Origin: Chromobotia macracanthus
Taxonomy: Eukaryota > Chordata > Actinopteri > Cypriniformes > Botiidae
Length of the DNA: 64,000 nucleotides
Assembly (NCBI GenBank): GCA_036877525.1
Contig: JAZGTH010000107.1
Coordinates: 489,001 to 553,000 of the forward strand
Reading direction: 5' to 3'
The notes under the pieces were generated by a model, which was not told where the DNA came from, ran no database searches, and saw only the letters and a program-made list of their open reading frames with translations. Position numbers and translations under genes: made by a program. This document shows, one piece after another, positions 38,301 to 47,067 of the stretch. The number at the start of each line of letters is the position of its first letter. The stretch's first letter is position 1.

Positions 38301-41300
38301 GTAATTTTCTAGTATTTCACAGGATCGACTGATTGGGTAGAACATGAACTTGACTGAATTAGTCCTGTATTGTTGTGTAAGTTGTGGGTTTTGTCTGTGG
38401 GTTTTTGTAGGGATTCTGAGGTTCCAGCAACTTCTGTTGTGCTTTCATCAGAGACTTCTGTGCCAACAACAACTGCTGCTTCAAAGGTATAGACTTCATA
38501 TAGTGTTTTGAAATTGTGAATGTAAAGGAATTAAATAAACTAAGTCATTTAATAGTGTTTTGTTATAATTGCAATTTTCTTGTATCTGTGTTAACTAGGG
38601 ATTCAGTGTCCCAGTAATTGGGCAGCCCAATATGCCACAGCACCTCATGCACAGAACAGGTAAAATAATCACAGCACAATTGATTTGTTTCAATATTTTT
38701 CCTATAGATTTAAAACCTGTTTCCCTCTGTGACCCATTCTTAATATTTGTTTACTTTATAGGACAGCCAAGAGCTAGTGGACCAAGGCCAACTGGGAGCC
38801 GTCCTCCATGGGATCCGTAAGTGTCTAAACGTGTTGTCTTTTGATGTTTCAGTGTGATTGAAATGAAACGGATGCCTTACTCCATCTTTCCAATCCTGCC
38901 AGTTCTGCAAACAGAGGGAGAGCTCCTAGTGAGCGACCACCACCAAGGACACAACATCCGCCAGTGCAGAACCTTCCTCCTGTGCCGTGTACAGGAGCTC
39001 CAGTGTACATGCCCCCTACTCTCTTTCCACCTCCACCACACCCTATGCCTCAACCACCTGGTGTCATTCCTCAGCAGTTTCCCATGCATTATCCTCCAGG
39101 ACAACAGCCTCCTCCTCCCTACAACATACCGCCTCCTGTCTATCCACCAGTCCCTCCTAACGTGCAGGCTCCCTGGGTGGCTCCAGGCAGTCAGCCACCC
39201 ATAGCCAACCCCATCCCCACTATGCCAACAGAACCTTTTCTGTCCAAGGAGGAATTCTATAGGCAGCAGCGCAGACTGAAGGAGGAGTGAGTAGAGTTTG
39301 ATATTTATTTTTGAATTTCATATTATAGAAGTATTTCACGCAATGTTCAGTTTGCAAAATACTTCTTAGAGGGACCTTAAAGTGGACTACAGTATTGATT
39401 GTATGGAGTATCTATAATCTATAATTATCAATACCACTCACTCCTCATGCAATTGTGTGTGGTAATGATTACCAACTGTTTGTGAATTTTTTTCCAAGTT
39501 TTAACTGTGTAGTTTTATTTCCTTCCTGTTTTTGATAAATAGTTCCCAATGTCGATTCGTTACCAGGGAGAAGTCATCTAAACTTGAAGAGTTTACAAAT
39601 GATTTTGCCAAAGAGCTATTGGAGTATCGAAAGATCCAGAAGAAAAGGCGATCTTACTCTAGGTAAGGAAAAAATGCCAGCCTACCACCAGGCTGTAATT
39701 TTTGAAGAATATAGTTTGCCATTGATAAAAATGTTAATTTCTTCTTTCAGATCAAAATCTCCATATAGGGACTCCTCATACAGTGGGTCATCGTATTCTT
39801 ATTCAAAATCTCGCTCTCGATCCAGAACACCACGCTCCTACTCTCGGTCATTATCCAGATCCCGGTCTAGATCCCGCTCACGTTCCCGGTCACGCTCCTA
39901 CTCTCGCTCACCATACTCACGCAGAGGCCGAGGTCGGAGTCGTAGCTATCGATCCAGGTCACGAAGTCCAGCATACTATCGCTCCCGCAGCCGATCACCA
40001 TCATATAGGGGTCGTGATTTGAGTGGTGTAGGCAGTGGAATCTATCGTTCCCGTTCTCGGACACCACCATTTAGGAACCACAGTCCCAGCAAGAAACTCC
40101 CACCAGCTTCTCAGATGGAGAGTGAGCGCAAATACAACAGCAGATATAGAGAGTTCCCTCCTTATGATGCTAAGGCTTACTATGGCAGAAATGTAGATCT
40201 GAGTGATCCCTATGAGAGAGAGCGATATAGAGAGTGGGAAAGAGAGTACAGGGAGTGGTATGACAAATACTTCAAAAGCTATAACAACCCACCAGGTGGT
40301 CATCTGCGAGGCCGTGCTGCAGGCAGCAGAGATCCCTATGCCCCAGAGCGTTATCCCCCTCCCCGGCCAAGAGAAAATTCCCCATACAGCAGGGGACGTC
40401 GGGAGGATTATCCGCCACCACCTCAGAGCCACAGTGGCCCTCCCAGAGGCCGTGTTGCCATGACATACCAAGAAAAGTGTGCTGAAAAGTATGGCCACCT
40501 CCATGTGAATGCCACTGGACCTGGTAGAGGACTTAACAAAGAGTCTTTGAAGCCTCTTAAGGACCGAGAAGCCAGTGACAGCACTGCCACAGACTCCAAG
40601 TCTCTGAAACATAAGAAGCATCGCAAAAAAAAAAGAGATGACAGTGACCTCTTCAGCCACTCTGATTCTATGGATGAAACCAGGAAAGATGACTGTAAGG
40701 TAGACTCCATGCTGATGAATTCAAGCCGTGATGATGCCACACCAGTCAGGGATGAGCCCATGGACAGCATTACCGTGCCCTACAAGAGTACCCCAGAAAA
40801 AGAGAAGAAAGAAAAAACTAAAAGCAAGACTGACAAAGTTAAACGGAAGTCTGAAAGCAGTGGACAGAAAAGGGAAATACAAGGGAAAGTGACAAAGCCT
40901 GTTAAAGAAAAGGAGACGGATGCACTACGAGAGAAGGTGGCTCCCACTGAACCAGCCATTAAGAGAGTAAAAGAGGAACCATCCCACAAACCTGAAGCAA
41001 GCAAACCTTTGTCCACTGAATCCAAACTCATGCTCCCTCGTAAGCTGATGCAGTCTAGACCCATCAAACACCAACAGCTGAAGCCCATCAAGGATGATTT
41101 TAGAAACAAAAAAGAATTTATGAAAGACCCTGCAAATCAAGACAGAGTTCCCATTAAAGATGCAAAGATCAAGAAAGAGCCAGAGAAGCCTGTGAAACCT
41201 GAGGAGAAAATCCCTACCAAGGCAGCTGATACTAAACAGGATAAAAAGAAACGAAAAGATGAAAAGCCACCCCAGAAAGACTTAGATGTCCCTCCATTTA

Positions 41301-43164
41301 AAGTAGCAAAAATGGAAGTTGTTGACATGGCCAAAGGCTCACCGAAATCGAAACCCAGGCTGGAGAGCGAAAAGCCAGTTGAGAAAGAGAAAGCTGCCAT
41401 TCCATCCCTGATGGATATTAAGCCAGAGCCTGTGAGAAAGATTAAAATTAACAGAGAAATTGGTAAAAGAATATCTGGTATTGATCTGTCTGTTTTAGAA
41501 GAAGACTCTGCTCATGCCACAGGAAAGGGCAGGCTTGATAAGTCAAGGGGAAAATTGAGGAGGAAGGTGCATGCTACAGATGGATCAGGGTCCATACTGG
41601 TCGATTACACAAGGTGAGATAATTCAAGTTCTTTGCAGCCTTAATTAAGTTTGTTGCACAATTCCATATCATCATCTTACTCATTTTTGATGTCTTTGAC
41701 AGCACCAGCTCTACAGGTGGAAGCCCCATCAAAAAGCATGAAGAGAAGCTTGACCTAAAGAAGACTGTTGTAAAGACCCTGGAGGAATACACGAATGACA
41801 GTTCCACTCCTGCTGAGGATGAAATTGTCATGATTCAAGTGCCCCGTTCCAAATGGGAAAAGGAAGACTATGAATCTGAGGAAGATGATTCTAAGGGCAC
41901 CACTGGAAGTAGAAATGTCAATATATCCAGCTCTGCACCTGTGGGGGAGAACACCGTGGCAAAATCAACAGGCAAAGAGTCTCCCCATGCTGACAAAGCT
42001 CTGTCTCCTTCTAAAGACACTCAGTCAGATGTCAGACCTGCGAAGGACTCCATGTCAAGTGATAAGGAGAAAGATACTGACAAGAAGGACAGAGAGAAAG
42101 ACCGAGACAGAGGGAAAGAAAGAGATCGCAGTATTCCTGAACGTGAAGCAACTGATAAAAGAAAACCTAATCAGGAGAGAGAGCGAACGCAAGAGAGGGG
42201 CAGTGAACATAGCAGTGAGCGGAGCTCTTCTCAGTCCTCCAGGGACAGAGTAGCTGACAGGCCTGAACCAACCTCTAGAAAACCATCAAGTAGGGAGACA
42301 ACTACAGCTCTCACCAACAGAAAACCAGACCACAGAGAAGATGCAAGAGACCACTCAGCAGCCAGATCGAAAGATGAGAGAGAACCTGTCAGGAGGAAAG
42401 TCTCACCCTCCCCAACCTCAAGAGTAAAGGACTGGCATGTAGACTATGGAAAAAAAGCTGTTGACGTTTCTCAAGAGTCTCATAGTCCAACTAGGGATAA
42501 GAGAGCATCATCCCAGAATGTCCAAGAGCCCAAAAGAACAGGGCCAGAGGACCACAAATCAGACCGGCCAGTCAGCAAGGAAAGCCAGAGTTCTAGGCAT
42601 TCTGATGTGCGTCCCACAAAGGACAGGGAGAACAGGACCCCTCATAGAGCTTTGACTCCAGAGCCTAGAACTGATACAGAGAAAGGTGGATCACACAGTG
42701 ACCACGTCAAAATCCCATCTGCACGCATCATGCGACTCTCCTCTGATTTAGCACGGGAAACCGATGAGGCTGCGTTTGTCCCAGACTACAGTGAAAGTGA
42801 CAGTGAAACTTCAGACACTGAAAGCAAAACAGAACAGAGGGGGCGAGAGAGGGACAGTAGTGGGAGTCAGAGCCCAAGCCCCTCTGGTAGCCACGGACAT
42901 AGCAGCAGCCCCAGCTCTCCAGGCAGTCAAGATAGCAAAAAGAAAAAAAAGGACAAAAAGGAGAAAAAGGATAAGAAGAAACACAAAAAGCACAAAAAAC
43001 ACAAAAAGCATAAGAAACATACAAGTAATGAATCTGAAACTGAGCCCAAAGGACAAAAACACAAGCATAAAAAAAAGAAGTCCAAAAAAGGCAAAGACAA
43101 AGATAAAGATGACAAGGAAGAGGAGAGTGAGAGAGAGGAGCATAAGGCGAAAGTGTCTGTTTAA
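30579..43164 (+). CDS. rbbp6: rbbp6, RB-binding protein 6 / E3 ubiquitin ligase, complete, 17 coding exons
   Basis: The spliced CDS is 5361 nt (1786 residues; human about 1792 as I recall). Every junction has GT-AG borders and a continuous frame. In order: DWNN ubiquitin-like domain (about 1-80), CCHC zinc knuckle (C160, C163, H168, C173), RING/U-box-like finger (C258, C261, C273/C274, C279, C282, C295, C298), Ala/Ser/Pro-rich linker, proline-rich segment (about 520-640), RS domain (from 679), a long basic/acidic tail holding the regions assigned in mammals to Rb and p53 binding, and a C-terminal run of Lys-His-Lys repeats. The family is nuclear. It ubiquitinates substrates such as YBX1, works with MDM2 on p53, and is the homologue of yeast Mpe1 that activates the cleavage and polyadenylation complex. 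The start is fixed by the conserved MSCVHYKFSSKLNY. Confidence 0.97.
30745..31219 (+). other. rbbp6: rbbp6 intron 1
   Basis: A 475-bp GT-AG intron ending TGCCTGTAG. Nothing else is seen in it. Confidence 0.9.
31220..31319 (+). CDS. rbbp6: rbbp6 exon 2
   Basis: 100 nt. It encodes the second half of the DWNN domain (EYTDDGALIPKNSSVI, then RRIPIGGVKS and TSKTYV). It ends AT with donor GTAAGT, phase 2. Confidence 0.96.
31320..31776 (+). other. rbbp6: rbbp6 intron 2
   Basis: A 457-bp GT-AG intron with acceptor TTCTTTGTAG. No other feature is seen. Confidence 0.9.
31777..31813 (+). CDS. rbbp6: rbbp6 exon 3 (37-nt small exon)
   Basis: A short exon encoding residues 89-101 (I, then DRSDPSSGSSKA), just after the DWNN domain. 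The donor is GTATGT. The sequence is more diverged from the mammalian linker than its neighbours. Reading through the donor stays open for 41 codons, to TGA at 31937-31939, which matters for a possible short isoform. Confidence 0.9.
32297..32356 (+). repeat. (TG)30 microsatellite in rbbp6 intron 3
   Basis: 60 bases of uninterrupted TG. Confidence 0.98.
34282..34590 (+). mobile_element. 309-bp inverted-repeat element in rbbp6 intron 3
   Basis: Left end CTGTGTCCGAAA and right end TTTCAGACACAG are complementary at 11 of 12 positions. The internal ATTAGTTAACTAAT is a palindrome. No convincing target-site duplication. Resembles short non-autonomous hAT-like fish elements (inference). Confidence 0.6.
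35223..35228 (+). terminator. rbbp6: candidate intronic polyadenylation signal in rbbp6
   Basis: AATAAA about 3.4 kb after exon 3, with a GT-rich stretch 35-45 bases downstream. A second AATAAA at 34870-34875 is followed by a T-rich tract. Either could end a transcript that reads through the exon 3 donor. Confidence 0.45.
35639..35680 (+). CDS. rbbp6: rbbp6 exon 4 (42 nt)
   Basis: 14 codons (IDDSSSISLALLSK) between AATGACAG and the donor GTATTA, phase 0 on both sides. It matches the mammalian IDDSSASISLAQLTK segment, so skipping it would keep the frame. Confidence 0.93.
35681..36710 (+). other. rbbp6: rbbp6 intron 4
   Basis: A 1030-bp intron ending GTTAAAACAG. It is AT- and T-rich, and nothing else is seen. 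Confidence 0.88.
36711..36799 (+). CDS. rbbp6: rbbp6 exon 5
   Basis: 89 nt encoding TANLAETNASEEDKIKAMM and SQSNHDYDPI, the conserved helical linker between DWNN and the zinc knuckle. Donor GTGAGT, ends in phase 2 (AA). Confidence 0.96.
36800..36874 (+). other. rbbp6: rbbp6 intron 5 (75 bp, minimal)
   Basis: A very short GT-AG intron, acceptor TTCTTTTAG. Confidence 0.92.
36875..36971 (+). CDS. rbbp6: rbbp6 exon 6 (zinc knuckle)
   Basis: 97 nt. It encodes NYAKKLVGPPPPNYT followed by CFRCGKTGHYIRNC, a complete CX2CX4HX4C retroviral-type zinc knuckle expected to bind RNA, then PTNG. Donor GTAATT, phase 0. Confidence 0.97.
36972..37123 (+). other. rbbp6: rbbp6 intron 6 with tandem acceptor
   Basis: A 152-bp intron ending TTAGCAG. 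Both TAG (37118-37120) and CAG (37121-37123) are usable AGs. I chose the second because it gives the conserved GD join. Confidence 0.9.
37124..37263 (+). CDS. rbbp6: rbbp6 exon 7
   Basis: 140 nt encoding DRSFEAPQRIKKSTGIPRSF, then MVEVDDPNRKGVMLTNSG and IYAIPTID, a strongly conserved linker between knuckle and RING that in Mpe1/RBBP6 contacts the 3'-processing nuclease module (family knowledge). Donor GTGAGT, phase 2. With the upstream AG it would start three bases earlier and add one glutamine. Confidence 0.96.
37264..37413 (+). other. rbbp6: rbbp6 intron 7
   Basis: A 150-bp GT-AG intron with a T-rich acceptor tract (TTGTTTTTTTAG). Confidence 0.92.
37414..37586 (+). CDS. rbbp6: rbbp6 exon 8 (RING, first half)
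   Basis: 173 nt. It encodes EAYAIGKKEKPPFLP, an acidic serine stretch (SSSSEEDDPVPDELL) and the first zinc ligands of the finger (CLICKDLMTD, IPCCGNSYCDE). It ends one base into the C282 codon, donor GTGAGT. Confidence 0.97.
37587..37662 (+). other. rbbp6: rbbp6 intron 8 (76 bp)
   Basis: A very short GT-AG intron that splits the codon of a zinc-ligand cysteine. Confidence 0.93.
37663..37766 (+). CDS. rbbp6: rbbp6 exon 9 (RING, second half)
   Basis: 104 nt encoding IRTCLLESDEHVCPTCKQSD and VSPDALIANKFLRQ, which completes the C4C4 RING/U-box-like fold and its C-terminal helix. Where mammals have IRTALLESDEHTCP, this sequence has C at residue 286 and V at 294. Donor GTAAGA, phase 0. Confidence 0.96.
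37767..37884 (+). other. rbbp6: rbbp6 intron 9
   Basis: A 118-bp intron ending TTCCAACTCCAG. Confidence 0.92.
37885..38300 (+). CDS. rbbp6: rbbp6 exon 10 (linker with Ala-Ser-Gln repeats)
   Basis: 416 nt. It begins with the conserved AVNNFRNETGYTKRIRK that closes the RING region. It then has four tandem AAASQ-type units (the last ends AAASH) and an Ala/Ser/Thr/Pro-rich low-complexity stretch including SRQQDPLMVNVS, which aligns with mammalian SRQQDPLMIPV. Donor GTAATT, phase 2. Confidence 0.94.
37936..37994 (+). repeat. rbbp6: 15-bp coding tandem repeat (AAASQ units) in rbbp6
   Basis: Unit GCTGCTGCTTCTCAA occurs three times perfectly (37936-37980), followed by a fourth copy lacking only its last base (37981-37994). 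The perfect nucleotide identity suggests a recent expansion. Confidence 0.95.
38301..38410 (+). other. rbbp6: rbbp6 intron 10
   Basis: A 110-bp GT-AG intron, acceptor GTTTTTGTAG. Confidence 0.9.
38411..38486 (+). CDS. rbbp6: rbbp6 exon 11
   Basis: 76 nt encoding a Ser/Thr/Ala-rich segment (DSEVPATSVVLSSETSV, then PTTTAASK). Poorly conserved, and supported by phase and splice sites: enters phase 2, leaves phase 0 with donor GTATAG. Confidence 0.85.
38487..38598 (+). other. rbbp6: rbbp6 intron 11
   Basis: A 112-bp GT-AG intron ending GTTAACTAG. Confidence 0.88.
38599..38659 (+). CDS. rbbp6: rbbp6 exon 12
   Basis: 61 nt encoding GFSVPVIGQPNMPQHLMHRT, comparable to the mammalian KGYQVPVLGTPSLLGQ segment. 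Donor GTAAAA, phase 1. Confidence 0.9.
38660..38761 (+). other. rbbp6: rbbp6 intron 12
   Basis: A 102-bp intron with a T-rich acceptor (TTTACTTTATAG). Confidence 0.9.
38762..38816 (+). CDS. rbbp6: rbbp6 exon 13
   Basis: 55 nt encoding QPRASGPRPTGSRPPWD, parallel to mammalian RPGGGRPGWE. Donor GTAAGT, phase 2. Confidence 0.9.
38817..38902 (+). other. rbbp6: rbbp6 intron 13
   Basis: An 86-bp GT-AG intron ending CAATCCTGCCAG. Confidence 0.9.
38903..39286 (+). CDS. rbbp6: rbbp6 exon 14 (proline-rich domain)
   Basis: 384 nt. Starts SANRGRAPSERPPP, then a long proline-rich stretch with many PPPP and PPG motifs (for example YMPPTLFPPPPHPM and PPGQQPPPPYNIPPPV). Ends in the conserved EEFYRQQRRLKEE. 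Donor GTGAGT, phase 2. In the family the proline-rich part is a docking surface for SH3/WW partners (inference). Confidence 0.95.
39287..39566 (+). other. rbbp6: rbbp6 intron 14
   Basis: A 280-bp GT-AG intron, acceptor GATTCGTTACCAG with a weak pyrimidine tract. A weak acceptor fits optional use of the next exon. Confidence 0.88.
39567..39662 (+). CDS. rbbp6: rbbp6 exon 15 (frame-neutral, possibly optional)
   Basis: 96 nt encoding KSSKLEEFTNDFAKELLEY and RKIQKKRRSYS. Phase 2 on both sides, so skipping removes 32 residues without a frame change. As I recall, human isoform 2 lacks a 34-residue segment that appears to be the same region. Confidence 0.93.
39663..39750 (+). other. rbbp6: rbbp6 intron 15 (88 bp)
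   Basis: A short GT-AG intron with donor GTAAGG and strong acceptor TTTCTTCTTTCAG. Confidence 0.93.
39751..41613 (+). CDS. rbbp6: rbbp6 exon 16 (RS domain and central basic region)
   Basis: A 1863-nt exon. The first third is an arginine-serine domain (many SRSRSRS runs, SKSPYRDSSYSGSSYSYS, YYRSRSRSPSYRG) typical of splicing and 3'-processing factors in nuclear speckles. Next come the conserved YREFPPYDAKAYYGRNVD and ERYREWEREYREWYDKYFK. The rest is Lys/Glu/Ser/Pro-rich, with SRDDATPVRDEPMDS, the conserved acidic motif shared with mammals. This portion corresponds to the Rb-binding region mapped in mammals. It ends LVDYT with donor GTGAGA, phase 2. Long open frames on the other strand are by-products of its biased codons. 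Confidence 0.97.
41614..41702 (+). other. rbbp6: rbbp6 intron 16 (89 bp)
   Basis: A GT-AG intron with donor GTGAGA and acceptor TGTCTTTGACAG. Confidence 0.93.
41703..43164 (+). CDS. rbbp6: rbbp6 exon 17 (terminal coding exon)
   Basis: 1462 coding nt ending TAA at 43162-43164. It contains TSSTGGSP, VVKTLEEYTNDSSTPAEDE, MIQVPRSKWEKEDYESEED (residues from 1343), a long charged stretch rich in DKxxDRE and SxRDR, the conserved RLSSDLARETDEAAF then PDYSESDSE, a Ser/Pro-rich block, and a C-terminal tract of Lys-His-Lys repeats (about 42937-43020), likely nuclear localisation and RNA-contact sequence. This exon covers the p53-binding region mapped in mammals. Confidence 0.97.
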
Positions 43165-43740
43165 TTCATTATTTGAACCTTTGATGTAATTTACTCATCT
43201 GTAAGAAACATTAAAAATACAAATATTGTACTGCAGAACAAGTTTGTCGGGTTCTGTTAGGTTTCAGTTTCCTAGCTGTTTTTCTTTGGTTAAAGACACC
43301 TTTTTTGTTTGACCATGCTAACCTCTGCCACCAATGTAAGACAGTTACTTGAATGATATTGTTTTTTTGGTTCTAATTTAAAATCCTTGCAGACGTTCAT
43401 TACATCATGGTTTTGCATTAAGGCTTTTGTATGGAGGAAGCACTTTAGAAATGTAAATGCAAGTTTGCAAAAGCCCTTTTGTACCTCATCTCTTGTATGT
43501 TTAAGATGGAGAGGAACATATCAATAAGACAGTATGATATTATTGTTACAGAGGAAACTGGAGCAGTGTCCAGACATTGTGGCACATAGAGATTGCAAAT
43601 TGTGTGTTTGCACTGTGAATAATTCCTCATTCATTTCATTTTATTCTACTTCACATTCACGAGTAATGTCAATTGTCTGCTGAAATGGAATTGAATATGT
43701 TTTGAGGGTAATAAAATTTTTCAACAAATATTAATATCGT
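43165..43740 (+). other. rbbp6: rbbp6 3' untranslated region
   Basis: Non-coding DNA from the stop codon to just beyond AATAAA at 43710-43715, which is followed by the GT-rich TCGTGTTTCTTAATTTGTC. This gives a 3'UTR of about 0.57 kb. Confidence 0.75.
43710..43715 (+). terminator. rbbp6: rbbp6 polyadenylation signal
   Basis: Canonical AATAAA in a T-rich context, with a GT-rich region about 25-45 bases downstream. It is the only strong signal soon after the stop codon. Confidence 0.75.
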
Positions 43741-44927
43741 GTTTCTTAATTTGTCATGCCCTTAGTAATGTTTCCCAAGGGAATAGTTCCTTATAGAAAG
43801 TAGTGTGCAAAAGTCTTGGATACATTAGATGCTTCACCAAAACAAAGTTTATATTTGATTTATTTTATATTTTTTATTTATTAAAGTTTATATTTAAGTT
43901 TATTTACACATAGCATCTCAACAGAAGCTAGCTCTACCTCCACTGACGACTAATTCTGAAGATAAAGGGCTGGCAGCCCAACAAGCACCACAGTAATAAG
44001 ACACACATTTACCTAATGTAATGTTTTGTGTATATGAATAACATAACATGGCACATAATTCTGAAGTTTATGATTATGCAGTCCATATTAAAGTTTTATC
44101 TCGAGTTTGAACCACAAGAGGGCATCCAAGGTAAAAATGTACAACAATAGTTACAAACAACTGAAGCGGCTTCATGTTCAGAGCTGTTCTGAAAACAGAA
44201 TGAGGTCTTCAAAGTTACATTCTCATGCTCTAAGGCCTTTTTTTAATAGTTTTATTTGGTTTCAAGCAAAGTAAAGGGAAAAAAGCATACTGACTGCACT
44301 GGGAGAGGAACTGGTCTGGAATTATGAGGGTGTCTAAGCTATATTGTTGTGAAGTGATCTGTTACTCACATTGTAGAGTCATCTGTTTTAATTAACTGTA
44401 ATTCATTTATGTGTGCTTGTGCCAGTTGGATACCTGCATGTCCCTTGAGTCATGTACATTAGAATACTCGTGAAGAATACTGAATCAGCACCGCTGCAGC
44501 TGCCAAGTCCATCTGCAGCACTGTATCAGAGCACCCTCTGCTGAAGATGGATGAGAAAGCAACTGAATGACTGTGTGGTCTGGCAGTACAGCAGGGTTCT
44601 CCACTGCTCTGGCACTGACACACATACTGCGCCAGCAGCAGTGTGGGAGCCTCCATATGCTTGTTCTGTCGGATACTTACAGCATTCCACACATTTTCTA
44701 AAGTTAACTTTGAGCAGTTGTTCAATTGTTTTAGGTGTTTTTTTCTGTGTACTAGATTTAATGTTATGCAGCCAATTATTACACAGCATCACAAGTTTAC
44801 TCCGTTAAAAAAATGCATTAAGATTTAAATGTGCACTCATACTGCATATGCACAACAAACGCTAATGATTATAACTATATAGCGAGCATATTAAAAACAG
44901 ACAACGCAAAACAGTTTTTTAACAGTT
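43741..44927. other. non-coding DNA downstream of rbbp6
   Basis: No gene is supported here. It holds two CTCF-like motifs (44112-44125 forward, 44531-44544 reverse), described under findings, and AT-rich filler. Confidence 0.6.
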
Positions 44928-45092
44928 TTACAGATGGTCAACGGTCACGCGCACACCGGATAAGTCAGCGACGTGCTCGTGCTCGTGCTCATTAACGTCG
45001 TCAGAGGAAAGAGCTGAGCGCTCACACGAGTCCTCATGCAACACATCAAGAACATCTGCACTATTGTAACTTATGTCAGACAGCGTCGACAT
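44928..45092 (-). CDS. hypothetical 54-residue open frame in the CpG-rich patch
   Basis: Starts ATG at 45092 (minus strand) and ends TAA at 44928. The product begins MSTLSDISYNSADVLDVLHE and is acidic, with an HEHEHEH run, compatible with the N-terminus of a real protein or of a transposon protein. I do not recognise it. Just before the stop, CTGTAAAAC could act as a splice donor, so it may be a first exon rather than a whole gene. Low confidence. Confidence 0.25.
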   Translation of the reverse strand: MSTLSDISYNSADVLDVLHEDSCERSALSSDDVNEHEHEHVADLSGVRVTVDHL

Positions 45093-45460
45093 TTAAAAGT
45101 TGACACATTACATGAACGGTAACTTTTCATCATCAGATAAAATATATAGATACTTATGGAGCCGTGTGTAACCGTTAGTAACTACTCACTGTTTTAATCA
45201 TCGTTCACTTTTGCTGTTGCACACACATTATTATGAACTGCGCTTTTAAAGCTTGAAAGATGTGATCACTGTGAACAGTTACTCGATGGACAAAGGTAAG
45301 CGTGAATAAACAATGGCAGGATTCTCATTTTGGATCAACTATTTAATGTGCTGTTAACGCATAGTGTGCACGATGTAGTGGACAAAACCACGAGGAGAAA
45401 AGCGACCTCTACTGCCGGATGTATGCAAGCGTTAGAGTGACGTTTGCATTGCCCTTCATC
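44928..45460. promoter_or_regulatory. CpG-rich patch, candidate promoter of an unidentified gene
   Basis: Around 44941-45092 about fourteen CpGs occur in 150 bases, far denser than the surrounding AT-rich DNA, and scattered CpGs continue to about 45460. A 54-codon open frame runs on the minus strand (45092 to 44928), and a short ATG with a strong donor (AAAG before GTAAGC at 45296) lies on the plus strand. By synteny the next gene should be tnrc6a, but I cannot recognise it here. Confidence 0.45.
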
Positions 45461-46397
45461 AATAGTTACAACTTACTCAGCAATTAAAATATTGAACTGC
45501 TTTAGTTCAATTGTTTACTAAAATTGCACAGGAATAGCCGATTGCTTAGACTCAACTCTGTTTAAACTGGTGATGCCACTTAGTGCTGGATGGCAGTATT
45601 GTCTTTATGTGCATAGACTCTAACAGGCCCCTGTTAAAAGCACTATTATGTGTCTGCTTGTTTTGCTATTATCCGAACTGCTACCTCTGGCCATTTCTCT
45701 GTCTGTATCTCTGGCTGGAACAGTGGCTGCAGTGAAGAGAGGTGATGAGCCCTGATTGCATCTCCCATATACCACCACTGTTGCCTGGCCCCGCCTTTGA
45801 CCAGAGCTGTGCACAGAATTTCAATGAGCTTTGTGAAGGAACGAGACGTCTGTCTCACTGTGTGTGTGTGTCTGGATGATGGGTCTTCATAGCTGCTTCT
45901 GATGTTCAGCAGAGGTTTGTGCAATATTCAGCTAGTTTATAAACTGTGACAGCGTGATCGAAGGGACATGAGACCCTAAAAACTGCATTTGTCAAAACAA
46001 ATGGCATTTATGCCCACTCACCCCATGACAATTCTAATGCAGAAAATATTAATATATTGTTTAAAAGTATTTAAATAGTATTTAAAATGGTAGTACCATT
46101 TGTTCTACCTTCCTTAATTTAGCCAATCCTTGTTTTACTGTCATTTGAAAAATAAATTGTATTACAATAACAAGAATCGCCATTTACATTTATAGAAATT
46201 ATTTTTATTCCATAATATATTTTTGTACTAATTCGAAATCAAAAATGGTCATAAAATAGGTTTCATTTCTTCATTCAAATATAATTTCTATGTATCCTTT
46301 ACATGTGACTGGGGCATGTTTTTGTAACAGTTATGTGTGTTTAAAATACATTTCATCACCAATCACTGCTTTTGATTGCAGGTTTAGAGCTCACTCT

Positions 46398-46418
46398 TGT
46401 GTGTGTGTGTGTGTGTGT
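46398..46418 (+). repeat. (TG)n microsatellite
   Basis: Uninterrupted alternating TG, 21 bases. Confidence 0.9.
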
Positions 46419-47020
46419 TTAGTTAAATTCAGTGATATTCATGCTCATCAGATCATGCTGAAGTTCAATGGTCTTTAGGTATGGTAGGCTGGGTAAGGGG
46501 AAGTGTTTGGGAAGAGCAGAAGGTTAGCTGGATGTCCGACAGGGTGGAAAAGAGGCAAAGAATCTGTGTGCTTTCTGTGTGTCAACACAATGGGGGTTTT
46601 GTCAGCCTCTCACCATGAAAGAGAGAGCTAGTACTGGGACAAGTGTGTCGGCTCGCGAGGTATCTAATGTATGCAAGCGTGACGCAATGTAGAGTGCGCC
46701 TTGCAACAACCAAGGAGAAGCAGTTGCCCTGCTGATTTAGCTATTAACAAAGGCAAGCATTCAAATGAATTAGGCTGCACTCCAAGAAGGGTTTGGGGGG
46801 GATGAAACGAGACAGCTCAGCTGATAAATATTCATTAAAACTCTGGCATTTCTGCAGTGTTTTTACTCTCTCACGCCAGGGTTCTTTCTCTGTCTCCAGC
46901 GATCTTTTCATTTGCCCTTTTTCATTTTGATTTGTATGCGTGATGCCACCTGCACAGCTTTTCTAACAGAATTGCATAGGAACTGAGGAGACATGGTGTC
47001 CCCTGGTGTTCCCCATTGTA

Positions 47021-47067
47021 CTCTCACTCTCTCACTCTCTCTCTCACTCTGTCCCCCTCTCTTTCTC
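47021..47067 (+). repeat. CT-rich simple repeat
   Basis: CTCTCACTCTCT-type polypyrimidine tract. Confidence 0.85.

Noticed and set aside
40001..40660. Long minus-strand open frame (219 codons) inside rbbp6 exon 16
   Set aside because: It is the antisense of the arginine/serine-rich coding exon. Codon bias removes stops there, and the sense strand is clearly the conserved gene.
42728..43143. Overlapping frames in rbbp6 exon 17
   Set aside because: Shadow frames of the lysine- and serine-rich coding sequence.
43800..43850. GTGTGCAAAAGTCTTGGATA as a possible transposon end
   Set aside because: It resembles a fish repeat end, but no partner end was found nearby.
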